Below are positions 16,378 through 24,929 of a stretch of DNA of 64,000 nt, one piece after another. The notes below the pieces were generated by a model. That model was given only the letters and a program-made list of their open reading frames with translations. It did not search any database and was not told the DNA's origin. A program made the translations under genes and the position numbers. This DNA comes from Stenotrophomonas maltophilia (GTDB lineage Bacteria > Pseudomonadota > Gammaproteobacteria > Xanthomonadales > Xanthomonadaceae): the NCBI RefSeq assembly GCF_006970445.1, contig NZ_CP033877.1:2674750-2738749 (forward strand). Direction: 5' to 3'. Positions within the stretch are counted from its first letter, which is position 1, and each line of letters begins with the position of its first letter.

Positions 16378-17769
16378 CTATCGCGACCAGCCACCGCCCA
16401 ATGCCGCCATCAGCGCCGCACTGGCCTGCAGCTGCCGGCTCTGGATGTCCTGCAGGCCCAGCTGCGCCTGACGGGCATCGGTCTGCGCGCTGACCACGTC
16501 CAGGTAGCTCACCGCACCGCCGGTGTAGCGGTCATGCGCGATCTGCTCCGCACGCCGTGCGGCCAGCACGGCCTCCTGCTCGTGGCCGCGCTGGGCATCG
16601 AGCTGGCGCAGCAGGCTCAGCTGGTCTTCGACCTGGCGGATCGCCGCCAGCACGGTGGCCCGGTACTGCGCCGAAGCAGCGTCGAACTCGGCTTCGGCCC
16701 CGGCCTTGGCGGCCTTGCGGCGGCCGCCATCGAATACCGGCAATGCAGCCAACGGCCCTAGCGCCCAGTATCGGTTGCCAGCATCCAGCAGGGCGCTGCC
16801 ACCCGAGGTCTGGCCACCCAGCAACCCGGTCAGGCTGAGCTGCGGGAACCACGCGGCGCGCGCCACACCGATGCCGGCATTGGCGGCGAACACGCGACGC
16901 TCGGCAGCCGCGATATCCGGCCGCCGCTGCAGCAGATTGCTGGGCAGGTCCGCCGGCACCGTCGGCAGTGCCGGCAGGCCGGCCGAGGCCAGGGTGAACC
17001 CGCTGGCCGGCGCACCGACCAGTTCGGCAAGGGCATGCCGCAGCAGGTCGTGGCGCGCGTCGAGCGCATCCAGATCGGCCTGTGCGCTCGCCAGCTGATG
17101 CCGTGCACGGGACAAATCCAGCTCCGAAGCGATCTCGCCACGGAATCGGTCTTCGGTCAGCACCAGCGCCTGCCGGTAGTCCTCGATGCTCTCGCGCAGG
17201 ATCACCTGCTGCGCCTCGACGCCCCTGAGCTGCAGATAGAGCCCGGCCAGCTGCTGTGACAGGCTCAGCCGCGCTGCGGCCAGGTCGTCGCCACTCGCAT
17301 CGGCGCGCGCCCTCCCGGCGGCCGCCGCGTTGCGCAGCCGCCCCCACAGGTCAAGATCGAACGACAGCGAAAACGTGGCGCTATTGCTGTCATAGATGGC
17401 CGGCTGGGTCGCGCTGCGCAGCGGCTTGTCATCGGACTGGCGCTGGCGCACCGGTCCGGTACTGAAGCCGATCTGCGGCGCACGCGCCGACGCCACCTCG
17501 CCCGCCGCGGCACGTGCGGCATCGTAGTGCGCCACGGCCAGCGCCAGCGTCGGATTGGCCTGCTCCAGCTGTTGCTGCAGCTGGTCCAGCAGCGGATCCT
17601 GGAAGACGTGCCACCACGCCTCCTGCAACGACGCGGTGGCCATCCCCGGTCCAACCTGCTCGTAGGCGGCCGGCATCGCCACCGACGGCACCTGATAGGC
17701 CGGCGCCAGCGAGCAGCCGCCCAACAGCAGCACCGCCGCCAGCGCCACGGCACGATCAGCCGCGGGCAT
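16378..17769 (-). CDS. Outer-membrane factor of RND efflux system (NodT/OprM family)
   Basis: 463 residues, a lipoprotein: signal peptide ending LLLGGCSLAP. It has the duplicated coiled-coil/beta layout of TolC-like factors, with LDLDLWGRLRNAAAA, LLQRRPDIAAAERRVFAANA and GGAVSYLDVVSAQTD, typical of the NodT group. It forms the trimeric outer-membrane duct of the efflux complex encoded upstream. ATG 17769 overlaps the adaptor gene's 3' end by 14 bases and has AGGAG, so it is translationally coupled as the third gene of the operon. Mature part is of normal length. Confidence 0.9.
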   Translation of the reverse strand: MPAADRAVALAAVLLLGGCSLAPAYQVPSVAMPAAYEQVGPGMATASLQEAWWHVFQDPLLDQLQQQLEQANPTLALAVAHYDAARAAAGEVASARAPQIGFSTGPVRQRQSDDKPLRSATQPAIYDSNSATFSLSFDLDLWGRLRNAAAAGRARADASGDDLAAARLSLSQQLAGLYLQLRGVEAQQVILRESIEDYRQALVLTEDRFRGEIASELDLSRARHQLASAQADLDALDARHDLLRHALAELVGAPASGFTLASAGLPALPTVPADLPSNLLQRRPDIAAAERRVFAANAGIGVARAAWFPQLSLTGLLGGQTSGGSALLDAGNRYWALGPLAALPVFDGGRRKAAKAGAEAEFDAASAQYRATVLAAIRQVEDQLSLLRQLDAQRGHEQEAVLAARRAEQIAHDRYTGGAVSYLDVVSAQTDARQAQLGLQDIQSRQLQASAALMAALGGGWSR

Positions 17770-18919
17770 GCGCGGGCTCCTGCTCACCGGCCACCACACG
17801 CACGTGGTCTCCCTCGCGCAGGGCATCGGGTGGGTTGGGAATGACCCGGTCGCCCGCCTTCAGGCCCCGGTCCACGCGTAGCGTGCTACCCAGGTCACTG
17901 ACAATATGGATGTCGCGCAGATGCACGATGTCCTGGGCGTCGACCACCGCCACCTGGGTGCCCTTGGCACGGAAGATCAGCACCTCGGCCGGCACGCTCA
18001 CACCGCCGCCACCACCCTGCAGTGGCAGGGTCACTTCCGCATAGCTGCCGGGCAACAGCGCACCATCGGCGTTGTCGACCACGAACTGCGCCAGCAGGGT
18101 GCCCGAGCTGCGATCGATCGCACTGGAATCTCCCTGCAGCGTGGCGGTGAAATGACGCCCTTCCTGGCCCGGCACCTGCAGCGTGGCCTGCAGCCCGGAG
18201 CGAATGCTGGCCGCGCTGTTCTGCGGCACCGGCACCATCAGGCGCAAGCGGCGGGTGTCGGCGATGTTGAACAGCTCGCGGCCGCTGTCGTCGGCACGGA
18301 TCAGCTGGCCGACGTCGGTCTGCCGCGAGGTGACAGTGCCATCGAACGGCGCGCGCAACGTACGGTAGCGACCAAGCTCCTGCAACCGCGCATAGTCGGC
18401 CTGCGCCGCTTCCACGCTGGCCTGTGCGGCCACCGCATTGGCCTGCTTCTCGTCGGCTTCCTGGCGCGACACCGAATGGCTGCCGAGCATGCCTTGCCAA
18501 CGCTCAGCGCTGACCTTGGCCAACGCTGCGTCTGCCTGTACCTGCAGCAGGTGGGCGTGGGCCTGGGCGATCTGCTGGTCCAGTTCCGGGCTGTCGATCA
18601 CCGCCAGCACCTGTCCAGCCTTGACCGCCTGGCCGATGTCGGCGCTCCACGACTTCAGGTAGCCGCCTACACGAGCATGTATCGGTGCCTCGGTCCAGGC
18701 ACTCAGGTGTGCCGGCAGGGTCATTGTTCCTGCAGCACTTTTTCCACCGGCGACAACCACCTGCACGGACGGGACCGCCTGGCGCTCGGTCCACTCGACC
18801 ACGGCGTGTGCCTGCTGTGCGCGCAGGGCAAGGCCACCCGCCACCAGGACGAGTGCAACAGCAGCGGCCAGAAGCAAAGGACGGCGCAGCGAGCGCTGCG
18901 GCAGCGAAGAGTCAGACAT
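17756..18919 (-). CDS. RND efflux periplasmic adaptor (membrane fusion protein)
   Basis: 387 residues. One N-terminal membrane anchor (PLLLAAAVALVLVAGGLAL) is followed by a lipoyl half-motif, an alpha-hairpin (QIAQAHAHLLQVQADAAL...), the second lipoyl half (LRAPFDGTVTSRQ) and beta-barrel regions, the HlyD/AcrA order. It links the permease to the outer-membrane factor. The start overlaps the permease stop by 8 bases and the stop overlaps the next gene, a tight operon. The substrate cannot be read from sequence. Confidence 0.9.
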   Translation of the reverse strand: MSDSSLPQRSLRRPLLLAAAVALVLVAGGLALRAQQAHAVVEWTERQAVPSVQVVVAGGKSAAGTMTLPAHLSAWTEAPIHARVGGYLKSWSADIGQAVKAGQVLAVIDSPELDQQIAQAHAHLLQVQADAALAKVSAERWQGMLGSHSVSRQEADEKQANAVAAQASVEAAQADYARLQELGRYRTLRAPFDGTVTSRQTDVGQLIRADDSGRELFNIADTRRLRLMVPVPQNSAASIRSGLQATLQVPGQEGRHFTATLQGDSSAIDRSSGTLLAQFVVDNADGALLPGSYAEVTLPLQGGGGGVSVPAEVLIFRAKGTQVAVVDAQDIVHLRDIHIVSDLGSTLRVDRGLKAGDRVIPNPPDALREGDHVRVVAGEQEPAHARG

Positions 18920-21900
18920 GCAGGGGTTCTCCGGCAGGAGCAGTACGGGTTTTGCGGGAGTGGGCCAATGCGAACACCACCGGAACGAACAACAACGTGG
19001 CGCAGGTCGCCAGCAACAGGCCGCCGATCACCGCGCGGCCCAGTGGCGCGTTCTGCTCGGTGGACAGTGCGGTCGGCAGCATGCCCAGGATCATCGCCAG
19101 CGCTGTCATGCAGACCGGACGGAAACGGGTGAATCCTGCTTCAAGCGCAGCCTTGGCCGCGTCACCATGCTCGGCCAGGCGCTCGCGGCAGAAGCTGACC
19201 ACCAGGATCGAGTTGGCCGTGGCCACGCCCATGCACAGGATGGCGCCGGTCAACGCGGGCACCGACAGCGTGGTGTGGGTCAGGAACAACATCCAGACCA
19301 CGCCCGCCAGGCCCGCCGGCAATGCGGTGATGATCACGAACGGATCGGTCCAGGACTGGAAATTGATGACGATGAGCAGGTAGATCAGCACGATCGCCGC
19401 CAGCAGGCCGTAGCCGAGTCCGGTGAACGCCACATGCAGCGCATCGATCTGCCCATGCAGGCCCACCTCGGTACCCCGTGGCCGCTGGCCGGCCATCCCA
19501 TCGATGACCTTCTGCACATCGGCCGCCACTGCACCCAGGTCACGGTCCTGCACGCTGGCATACAGGTCCAGCGTGGGCTGCACGTTGTAGTGAGTGACCA
19601 CCGCCGAACTGGAGCCTCGCTGGATATCAGCCAGGCCGCCCAGCACCTGCGGCGTACCGCCGCTGCCGGTCACCGGCAGCGCCTGCAGCGCCGCCAGGCT
19701 GTCCATGCGGTACTGCGGCGTGGCCGCGACCACGCTGTAGGAAATGCCGTTCTTCGGGCTCAACCAGAAGGTCGGAGCAACCTGGCTGCTGCCGGCCAGT
19801 GACGCCACCATGCTGTTGGTAACATCGCGTTCGGTAATGCCCAGGCCATTGGCACGCAGGCGATCGACATCCACCTTCAGGGTCGGATAGCCATCGGGCT
19901 GCTGCAGGCGCAGGTCGACCAGACCCGGCACGTGCCGCAGGCGACGCTGCAGTTCCTGTGCATAGGCCCGATTGCCAGCGGCATCCGGCCCGGCAATGCG
20001 CACGTCCAACGGCGCCGGCGAACCGAAGTTGAGGATCTGGCTGCTGGTATCGGCCGGCAGGAACGCAAAGCTGACGCCCGGGAAAGCCGTCGGCAGCACC
20101 TCCCGCAGGCGCCGCGCGTACTCGGCTGCATCGCCATGGCCCGGCTTCAGCGACACCTGGATGTCACCATCCTGCGGGCCAATGGTGCCGCTGGCGCTGT
20201 AGGCGATGTTGATGCCGGTCATCGGCAGGCCGAGGTTGTCGACGATGGCATCGATCTCATGCGGCGGCACTTCCTGGCGGATGCGTGTTTCGATGCGATC
20301 GAACATCGCCGCGGTTTCCTCGATGCGCGTGCCCAGCGGCAGGCGTACGTGCAGCGACAGCGCGCTGGCTTCGGTGGCCGGGAAGAAGTCCTGACCCAGG
20401 GTTGGCAGCAGCGCGAAGGACACCAGCACGCAGGCCATGAAGCCCAGCAGGAAGCGGCTGCGGTGGGCCAGCGCCAGGCCGAGCAGCGCATGGTATCGAT
20501 CGCGGGTGGCGGAGAAGCCTGCCTCGAAACGTTGCTGCCAGCGCACCAGCGCGGCCGTCAGGCGAGCGCGACGCGGCTGCGGATGGTCGCCTTCGTGATG
20601 GTTGAGGAAGGCGTCCTCGGGATGATGGCCGACTCCGCCTTCCACGCGATGCGGACGCAGCAGGTACAGCGCCATGGTCGGCACCAGGGTGCGCGAGAGC
20701 ACGAACGAGCTGCCCATGGCGAAGATGACGGCCAGCGCCATCGGCCGGAACAGGTAACCGGCGATGCCATCGAGCAGGAACATCGGCACGAACACGATGC
20801 AGATGCACAGCAGCGACACGAATGCCGGGCCGACAATCTGCGCGGCGCCATCAAGGATCGCCTCGCGCACGCCCTTGCCCTGCTCCAGGTGCCAGTTGAC
20901 GTTCTCGATGGTGACCGTGGCATCGTCGACCAGGATGCCCACCGCCAGCGCCAGGCCGCCCAGCGTCATCACGTTGAGGGTCTGCCCGGCGGCCGACAAC
21001 AGCGCGATGGCCGACAGCACCGCCAGCGGAATCGAGGCCGCGATGATGACGGTCGAACGCCAGCTGCCGAGAAACACCAGGATCATCACGCTGGTCAGCA
21101 GCGCAGCGATGATGCCCTCGCGGGCGACGCTGCTGATCGATTCGCGCACGAAGGTCGAGGCATCGCCCAGCAACGAGATCTTCAGCGACGGCGGCAGCGA
21201 CTCCCCGATCTGCGGCAGCATCGCCCGCATGCTGCTGACGAGCGTGAGCGTGGACGCATCGCCATTCTTCAACGCGGCCATCAGCACCGAATGGCCACCG
21301 TTGACGCGCACGATGTTGGTCTGCGGCGGCGAGCCATCGCGCACGTGGGCAACCTGGCCGATGGTGACCACCGCACCATTGACGGTGCGGATCGGCAGGT
21401 CATTCAGCGCCTCGATCTCGGTGGGGCTGTTGTTGAGCAGCACGGTGAACTCGTTGCTGCCCAGCTTGGCGGTACCGACCGGGGTGATCTGGTTCTGCGC
21501 CGCCAGCGCGTTGCCCACGTCCTGCGCCGACAGCCCCTTGGCCGCCATCGCCTGAGGGTCCAGGTCGAGGGTGATCTGGCGCTGCTTGCCGCCGTAGGGG
21601 GCGGGAATGGCCAGGCCCGGGATCGACGTCAATGGCGGGCGGACCGTGTTCTGCGCAAGATCGCGGATCTGCGATTCCCCCAGCGTCGGGCTGGAGAACG
21701 CCATCTGCAGCACCGGCACGGTCGAGGCGCTGTAGTTGAGGATCAGTGGCGGCGTCATGCCTGCCGGCATCTGCTTGACCATGGTCTGCGAGATCGCGGT
21801 GATCTGCGCATTGGCAGTGCGGATGTCCACGCCCGGCTGGAAAAACACCTTGACCACGCCCATGCCGGCCAGCGACTGCGATTCGATATGCGCGATGTCG

Positions 21901-22130
21901 TTGACGGTGGTGCTGAGCGCACGCTCGTACGGCGAGATCACCCGCCCGGCCATCGCATCCGGCGACAGGCCGGTGTACTGCCAGACCACGGCGATGACCG
22001 GGATGCCGATATCGGGAAACACGTCAGTGGGGGTGCGCAGTGCGCTGAGCGGACCGACGATGCAGATGAAAATGGCCATCACCACGAAGGTGTAAGGCTT
22101 GTTGAGCGCGGTCCTGACCAACCCGAGCAT
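18912..22130 (-). CDS. RND efflux permease
   Basis: 1072 residues. Proton-driven inner-membrane pump with twelve predicted helices in two repeats and two large periplasmic loops. The proton-relay pair in helix 4 is present (GILVDDATVTIEN), as is the N-terminal signature TDVFPDIGIPVI. It resembles multidrug or organic-solvent pumps more than CzcA-type metal pumps. The start is placed at ATG 22130, with GGAG 7 bases upstream, rather than the GTG at 22151. First gene of a permease-adaptor-outer-membrane factor operon; a two-component system lies upstream. I cannot assign a Sme name. Confidence 0.9.
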   Translation of the reverse strand: MLGLVRTALNKPYTFVVMAIFICIVGPLSALRTPTDVFPDIGIPVIAVVWQYTGLSPDAMAGRVISPYERALSTTVNDIAHIESQSLAGMGVVKVFFQPGVDIRTANAQITAISQTMVKQMPAGMTPPLILNYSASTVPVLQMAFSSPTLGESQIRDLAQNTVRPPLTSIPGLAIPAPYGGKQRQITLDLDPQAMAAKGLSAQDVGNALAAQNQITPVGTAKLGSNEFTVLLNNSPTEIEALNDLPIRTVNGAVVTIGQVAHVRDGSPPQTNIVRVNGGHSVLMAALKNGDASTLTLVSSMRAMLPQIGESLPPSLKISLLGDASTFVRESISSVAREGIIAALLTSVMILVFLGSWRSTVIIAASIPLAVLSAIALLSAAGQTLNVMTLGGLALAVGILVDDATVTIENVNWHLEQGKGVREAILDGAAQIVGPAFVSLLCICIVFVPMFLLDGIAGYLFRPMALAVIFAMGSSFVLSRTLVPTMALYLLRPHRVEGGVGHHPEDAFLNHHEGDHPQPRRARLTAALVRWQQRFEAGFSATRDRYHALLGLALAHRSRFLLGFMACVLVSFALLPTLGQDFFPATEASALSLHVRLPLGTRIEETAAMFDRIETRIRQEVPPHEIDAIVDNLGLPMTGINIAYSASGTIGPQDGDIQVSLKPGHGDAAEYARRLREVLPTAFPGVSFAFLPADTSSQILNFGSPAPLDVRIAGPDAAGNRAYAQELQRRLRHVPGLVDLRLQQPDGYPTLKVDVDRLRANGLGITERDVTNSMVASLAGSSQVAPTFWLSPKNGISYSVVAATPQYRMDSLAALQALPVTGSGGTPQVLGGLADIQRGSSSAVVTHYNVQPTLDLYASVQDRDLGAVAADVQKVIDGMAGQRPRGTEVGLHGQIDALHVAFTGLGYGLLAAIVLIYLLIVINFQSWTDPFVIITALPAGLAGVVWMLFLTHTTLSVPALTGAILCMGVATANSILVVSFCRERLAEHGDAAKAALEAGFTRFRPVCMTALAMILGMLPTALSTEQNAPLGRAVIGGLLLATCATLLFVPVVFALAHSRKTRTAPAGEPLHV

Positions 22131-22246
22131 GCGGCTCTCCAACGGTGCCACTGCCCACCGCGGGCAGCGCAGGTCGGCAAGTATCCGCGTTGCCAGCTAA
22201 AACAAGGCTGTGCCGCAGATGAAACATATTTCATGAAGGAAGTGGT

Positions 22247-22784
22247 TTCGGCAGGGCTGCGCCCTGCACCTGCCGAAGCGTTGAAGCAACAGCAACAGCA
22301 ACAGCGGGCATTCCGTGGGATGGTGGGCCGGTGTCGGAGTGCGGGGACGCCGTGAACCCATCCCTGGGGGCTTGGCAGCCGCATCCATGCGGCTGACACC
22401 CCGCACTCCGACACCGCCCCACCTTCGACAGGTTCCGACGGCTGTTGGTAGGTGTCGACCTTGGTCGACACATCCGTCAGATATCGAATGATTCATCCAC
22501 GCATGGCGTGGATCTACCGTGTCGACCAAGGTCGACACCTACCAGAGCAGTCGACCAAGGTCGGCACCCACCAGCAGCAGCTGGCACCAACAGCAGCGGA
22601 AAACTGTCGAAGGCGGGGTGGGTCCGGTTGCGGGGGCGTGAGCCGCATGGATGCGGCGACCGAGCCTACAAGGACGTATTTACGGCGCCCCCCGCAGCCG
22701 GACCCACCCCGCCATCCCACGGAATGCAGGCTTTTGAAGTTGACGTTGCTTCGGCAGGTGCAGGGCTGCAAGCCCTGCAAAAAA
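22247..22784. repeat. Composite inverted element A (two core palindromes, SMAGs inside)
   Basis: A symmetrical ~530-bp block between the sensor kinase and the efflux operon. The ends are inverted: CACCTGCCGAAGC (22267-22279) against 22748-22760, and GCATTCCGTGGGATGG (22308-22323) against 22712-22727. Inside are two opposed palindromes with stems 22329-22346/22399-22416 (18 bp) and 22613-22636/22689-22712 (24 bp, one G-U type change). Each encloses a core of the type GCCGTRAA...ATCC followed by a small hairpin tipped ATCCAT. SMAG palindromes fill the centre. A second block of the same design is at 30335-30873. Confidence 0.8.
22448..22542. repeat. SMAG palindromes inside composite element A
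   Basis: Palindromes with terminal GTAG (or CTAC when inverted): 22448-22471 and 22519-22542 share GTGTCGACC...GGTCGACAC in opposite orientation; 22495-22517 has ATCCACGC...GCGTGGAT. A degenerate further copy follows near 22550-22575. Confidence 0.8.
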
Positions 22785-22793
22785 GAACACCCT

Positions 22794-24179
22794 CTACAGC
22801 ACCTGCGGCCGGCACAGCAGGCTGAAACGCGCGCCGCCCAGCGTGGACTGCGCCACCTGCAGGCGGAACCCGTGCAGGCCCGCGATGGCTGCCACGATCG
22901 ACAGGCCCAGGCCGAATCCTCCGCCCTTGCTGGCCTCCGCACGATGGAAACGCTGGAACACCAGGCTGCGTTCGGCTTCGGGAATGCCGGGCCCCGAATC
23001 CTCCACCACGATGCAGGTAGCACCCTCCTCCACCAGGGCCGACAGCTGCACGCGGCCACCTTCCGGCGCGAACCGGATCGCGTTGTCGAGCAGGTTGCCG
23101 ATCGCCTCGAACAACAGGCCACGGTCGCCCACCACGCCGGGCAGGTCAGCGGCCAGTTCCAGCTGCAGCCACTGCCCCTTCTCCTCCGCCAGCGGCGCGT
23201 AGAACGCGTGGATCTCCTGCAGCAGCGCTTCCGGCGCCAGCGTGCCGAACCCGGAACGGCGCTGGTGATCTTCCAGCTCGGAGATCCGCAACAGCGCGCG
23301 GAACCTCGCCATCAGTGTGTCGGTTTCTTCCAGTACCTGCTCCAGCGGCAGCGCCTGCGGATCATCGTCCTGTACCTGCTGGCGCATGCGGTACAGCTGC
23401 GCGCGCACGCGCGTCAGCGGTGTACGCAGGTCGTGGGCGATGTTGTCGCACACACCTTTGACCTCGGTCATCAACTGCTCGATGCGGTCGAGCATGGCGT
23501 TGACGATGGCCGCCAGCATGTCCAGTTCATCGCGACGGTTGGCCAGCGGCAGGCGCTGGCCGAGATCGCCAGCAACGATGCGCGCGGTGGCCTGTTCAAT
23601 GGCCTGGATGCGGCGCAGTGGCCGTCGCCGCAAGAGATGCCAGCCAAGCAGGCCTGGCAGCAGGGTCAACGACACGCCCCACAACAGTGCGTCGAGGATC
23701 AGGTGATTGACCTCGTTCAATGGTCCGCTGTAACGCACCAGCACCAGGACGCGACCATCGCGGGTCGGCATCGCCAGGCCGAAGCCGCGTTTGCCGCGTG
23801 CATTCACATCAGCGATCGGCAGGCCCGACACCGGATGCGCGCTGCCATCAAGCGACAGCTGCGCCGGCAGCGACTTCAGCATCCCGGCAATCGGCTGGCC
23901 GTCGGGCGTGAACAACCCGTAGGCATCGATGCCATGCAGGTCGTAGCGGCGGTTCTCGCGCAGCGCTGCGGTCAGGCCATCACCGGTGAAATGCTCGAAC
24001 AGGTGCGCACGTTGCAGCACCGCCGACTGTGCCAGCTCGTCCAGATACAGCGACACCCTCCAGTACAGCACCCCCAGCAGCACGCACGACCAGGCCACGA
24101 ACAGCAGGCTGTACAGGCCCAGCAGACGGCTGCTGGACGAACGCCAGCCGTCAGACAGTTTCGCTGAGGACATAGCCAC
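22794..24179 (-). CDS. Sensor histidine kinase
   Basis: 461 residues. One membrane helix near 18-42, a periplasmic sensor of about 110 residues, a second helix near 160-180, HAMP, a dimerisation region with the phospho-histidine in NIAHDLRTPL (about H249), and an HATPase_c domain with N box NLLDNAIRFAP, G1 EDSGPGIP and G2 GGFGLGLSI. The start overlaps the response-regulator gene by 29 bases; ATG 24173 is an alternative. It probably controls the RND operon 660 bases downstream on the same strand; that is inferred from position only. Confidence 0.9.
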   Translation of the reverse strand: MAMSSAKLSDGWRSSSSRLLGLYSLLFVAWSCVLLGVLYWRVSLYLDELAQSAVLQRAHLFEHFTGDGLTAALRENRRYDLHGIDAYGLFTPDGQPIAGMLKSLPAQLSLDGSAHPVSGLPIADVNARGKRGFGLAMPTRDGRVLVLVRYSGPLNEVNHLILDALLWGVSLTLLPGLLGWHLLRRRPLRRIQAIEQATARIVAGDLGQRLPLANRRDELDMLAAIVNAMLDRIEQLMTEVKGVCDNIAHDLRTPLTRVRAQLYRMRQQVQDDDPQALPLEQVLEETDTLMARFRALLRISELEDHQRRSGFGTLAPEALLQEIHAFYAPLAEEKGQWLQLELAADLPGVVGDRGLLFEAIGNLLDNAIRFAPEGGRVQLSALVEEGATCIVVEDSGPGIPEAERSLVFQRFHRAEASKGGGFGLGLSIVAAIAGLHGFRLQVAQSTLGGARFSLLCRPQVL

Positions 24180-24834
24180 TACCGCGCACGGTACGGATCA
24201 ACGACGGCGCACCGGCCTGGTCCAGTTTGCGACGCAGGCGGCCGATGTGGACGTCGATCAGGTTGGTGCCCGGGTCGAAGTGATAACCCCACACTTCCTC
24301 GAACAGCATCATCCGGGTCAGCACCTGGCCGGCGTTGCGCATCAGGTATTCCAGCAGCTTGAACTCGGTCGGCAGCAGGCTCAGGCTGCGCCCGCCCCGA
24401 TGGGCGGTCCGCGCCAGCAGGTCCAGCTGCAGATCGCCCACGCACAGCAGGGTCTCGTTGCTGGCCGGGCGTTGGCGGCGACGCAGCAGCACCTCCACCC
24501 GCGCCGCCATCTCGTCCGAGGCAAACGGCTTGGTCAGGTAGTCATCGCCGCCAGCGCGCAGGCCGCGCACCCGCTCGTCCACATCCGACAGCGCGCTGAG
24601 CATCAGCACGGGCGTGTCGATGCCGATCCGGCGCAGGGTGGTGACGATGGCCAGGCCATCCAGCCCGGGCAGCATGCGATCCAGCGTGATCGCGTCATAG
24701 TCGCCACTGGCCGCGCGCACCAGGCCTTCGCGGCCGTCGGCCACCCAGTCCACCTGCAGGCCATGGCTGCCCAGCTCGGCCACGATCTCCTGGGCAGTGA
24801 TGGCGTCATCCTCGATGGTCAATATGCGCGACAT
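24151..24834 (-). CDS. OmpR-family response regulator
   Basis: 227 residues from ATG 24834 (GTG 24840 adds two residues). Receiver domain with acidic IEDD, phospho-acceptor Asp in ITLDRMLPG, Lys in YLTKPF, then a winged-helix DNA-binding domain with LLPTEFKLLEYLMRN and the wing IRTVRGSGYVL. It overlaps the kinase gene, the usual arrangement for a cognate pair. Likely target: the downstream RND efflux operon, but no operator was identified. Confidence 0.92.
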   Translation of the reverse strand: MSRILTIEDDAITAQEIVAELGSHGLQVDWVADGREGLVRAASGDYDAITLDRMLPGLDGLAIVTTLRRIGIDTPVLMLSALSDVDERVRGLRAGGDDYLTKPFASDEMAARVEVLLRRRQRPASNETLLCVGDLQLDLLARTAHRGGRSLSLLPTEFKLLEYLMRNAGQVLTRMMLFEEVWGYHFDPGTNLIDVHIGRLRRKLDQAGAPSLIRTVRGSGYVLSETV

Positions 24835-24929
24835 GGGCACCGCTGAAGTCCAGACTGGCCCATGCTCGCCAAATCAGCCGGCGCGGGCAAATGAAACATC
24901 CTTCATCGACCGCGATGGTGCGGGCCGGT

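Noticed and set aside
19932..22355. 807-codon open frame antisense to the RND permease
   Set aside because: His/Arg/Gln-rich shadow of a clear permease gene on the other strand.
22771..22784. Intrinsic terminator after the sensor kinase
   Set aside because: The hairpin 22760-22778 has its A/T run on the wrong side for the minus-strand transcript.
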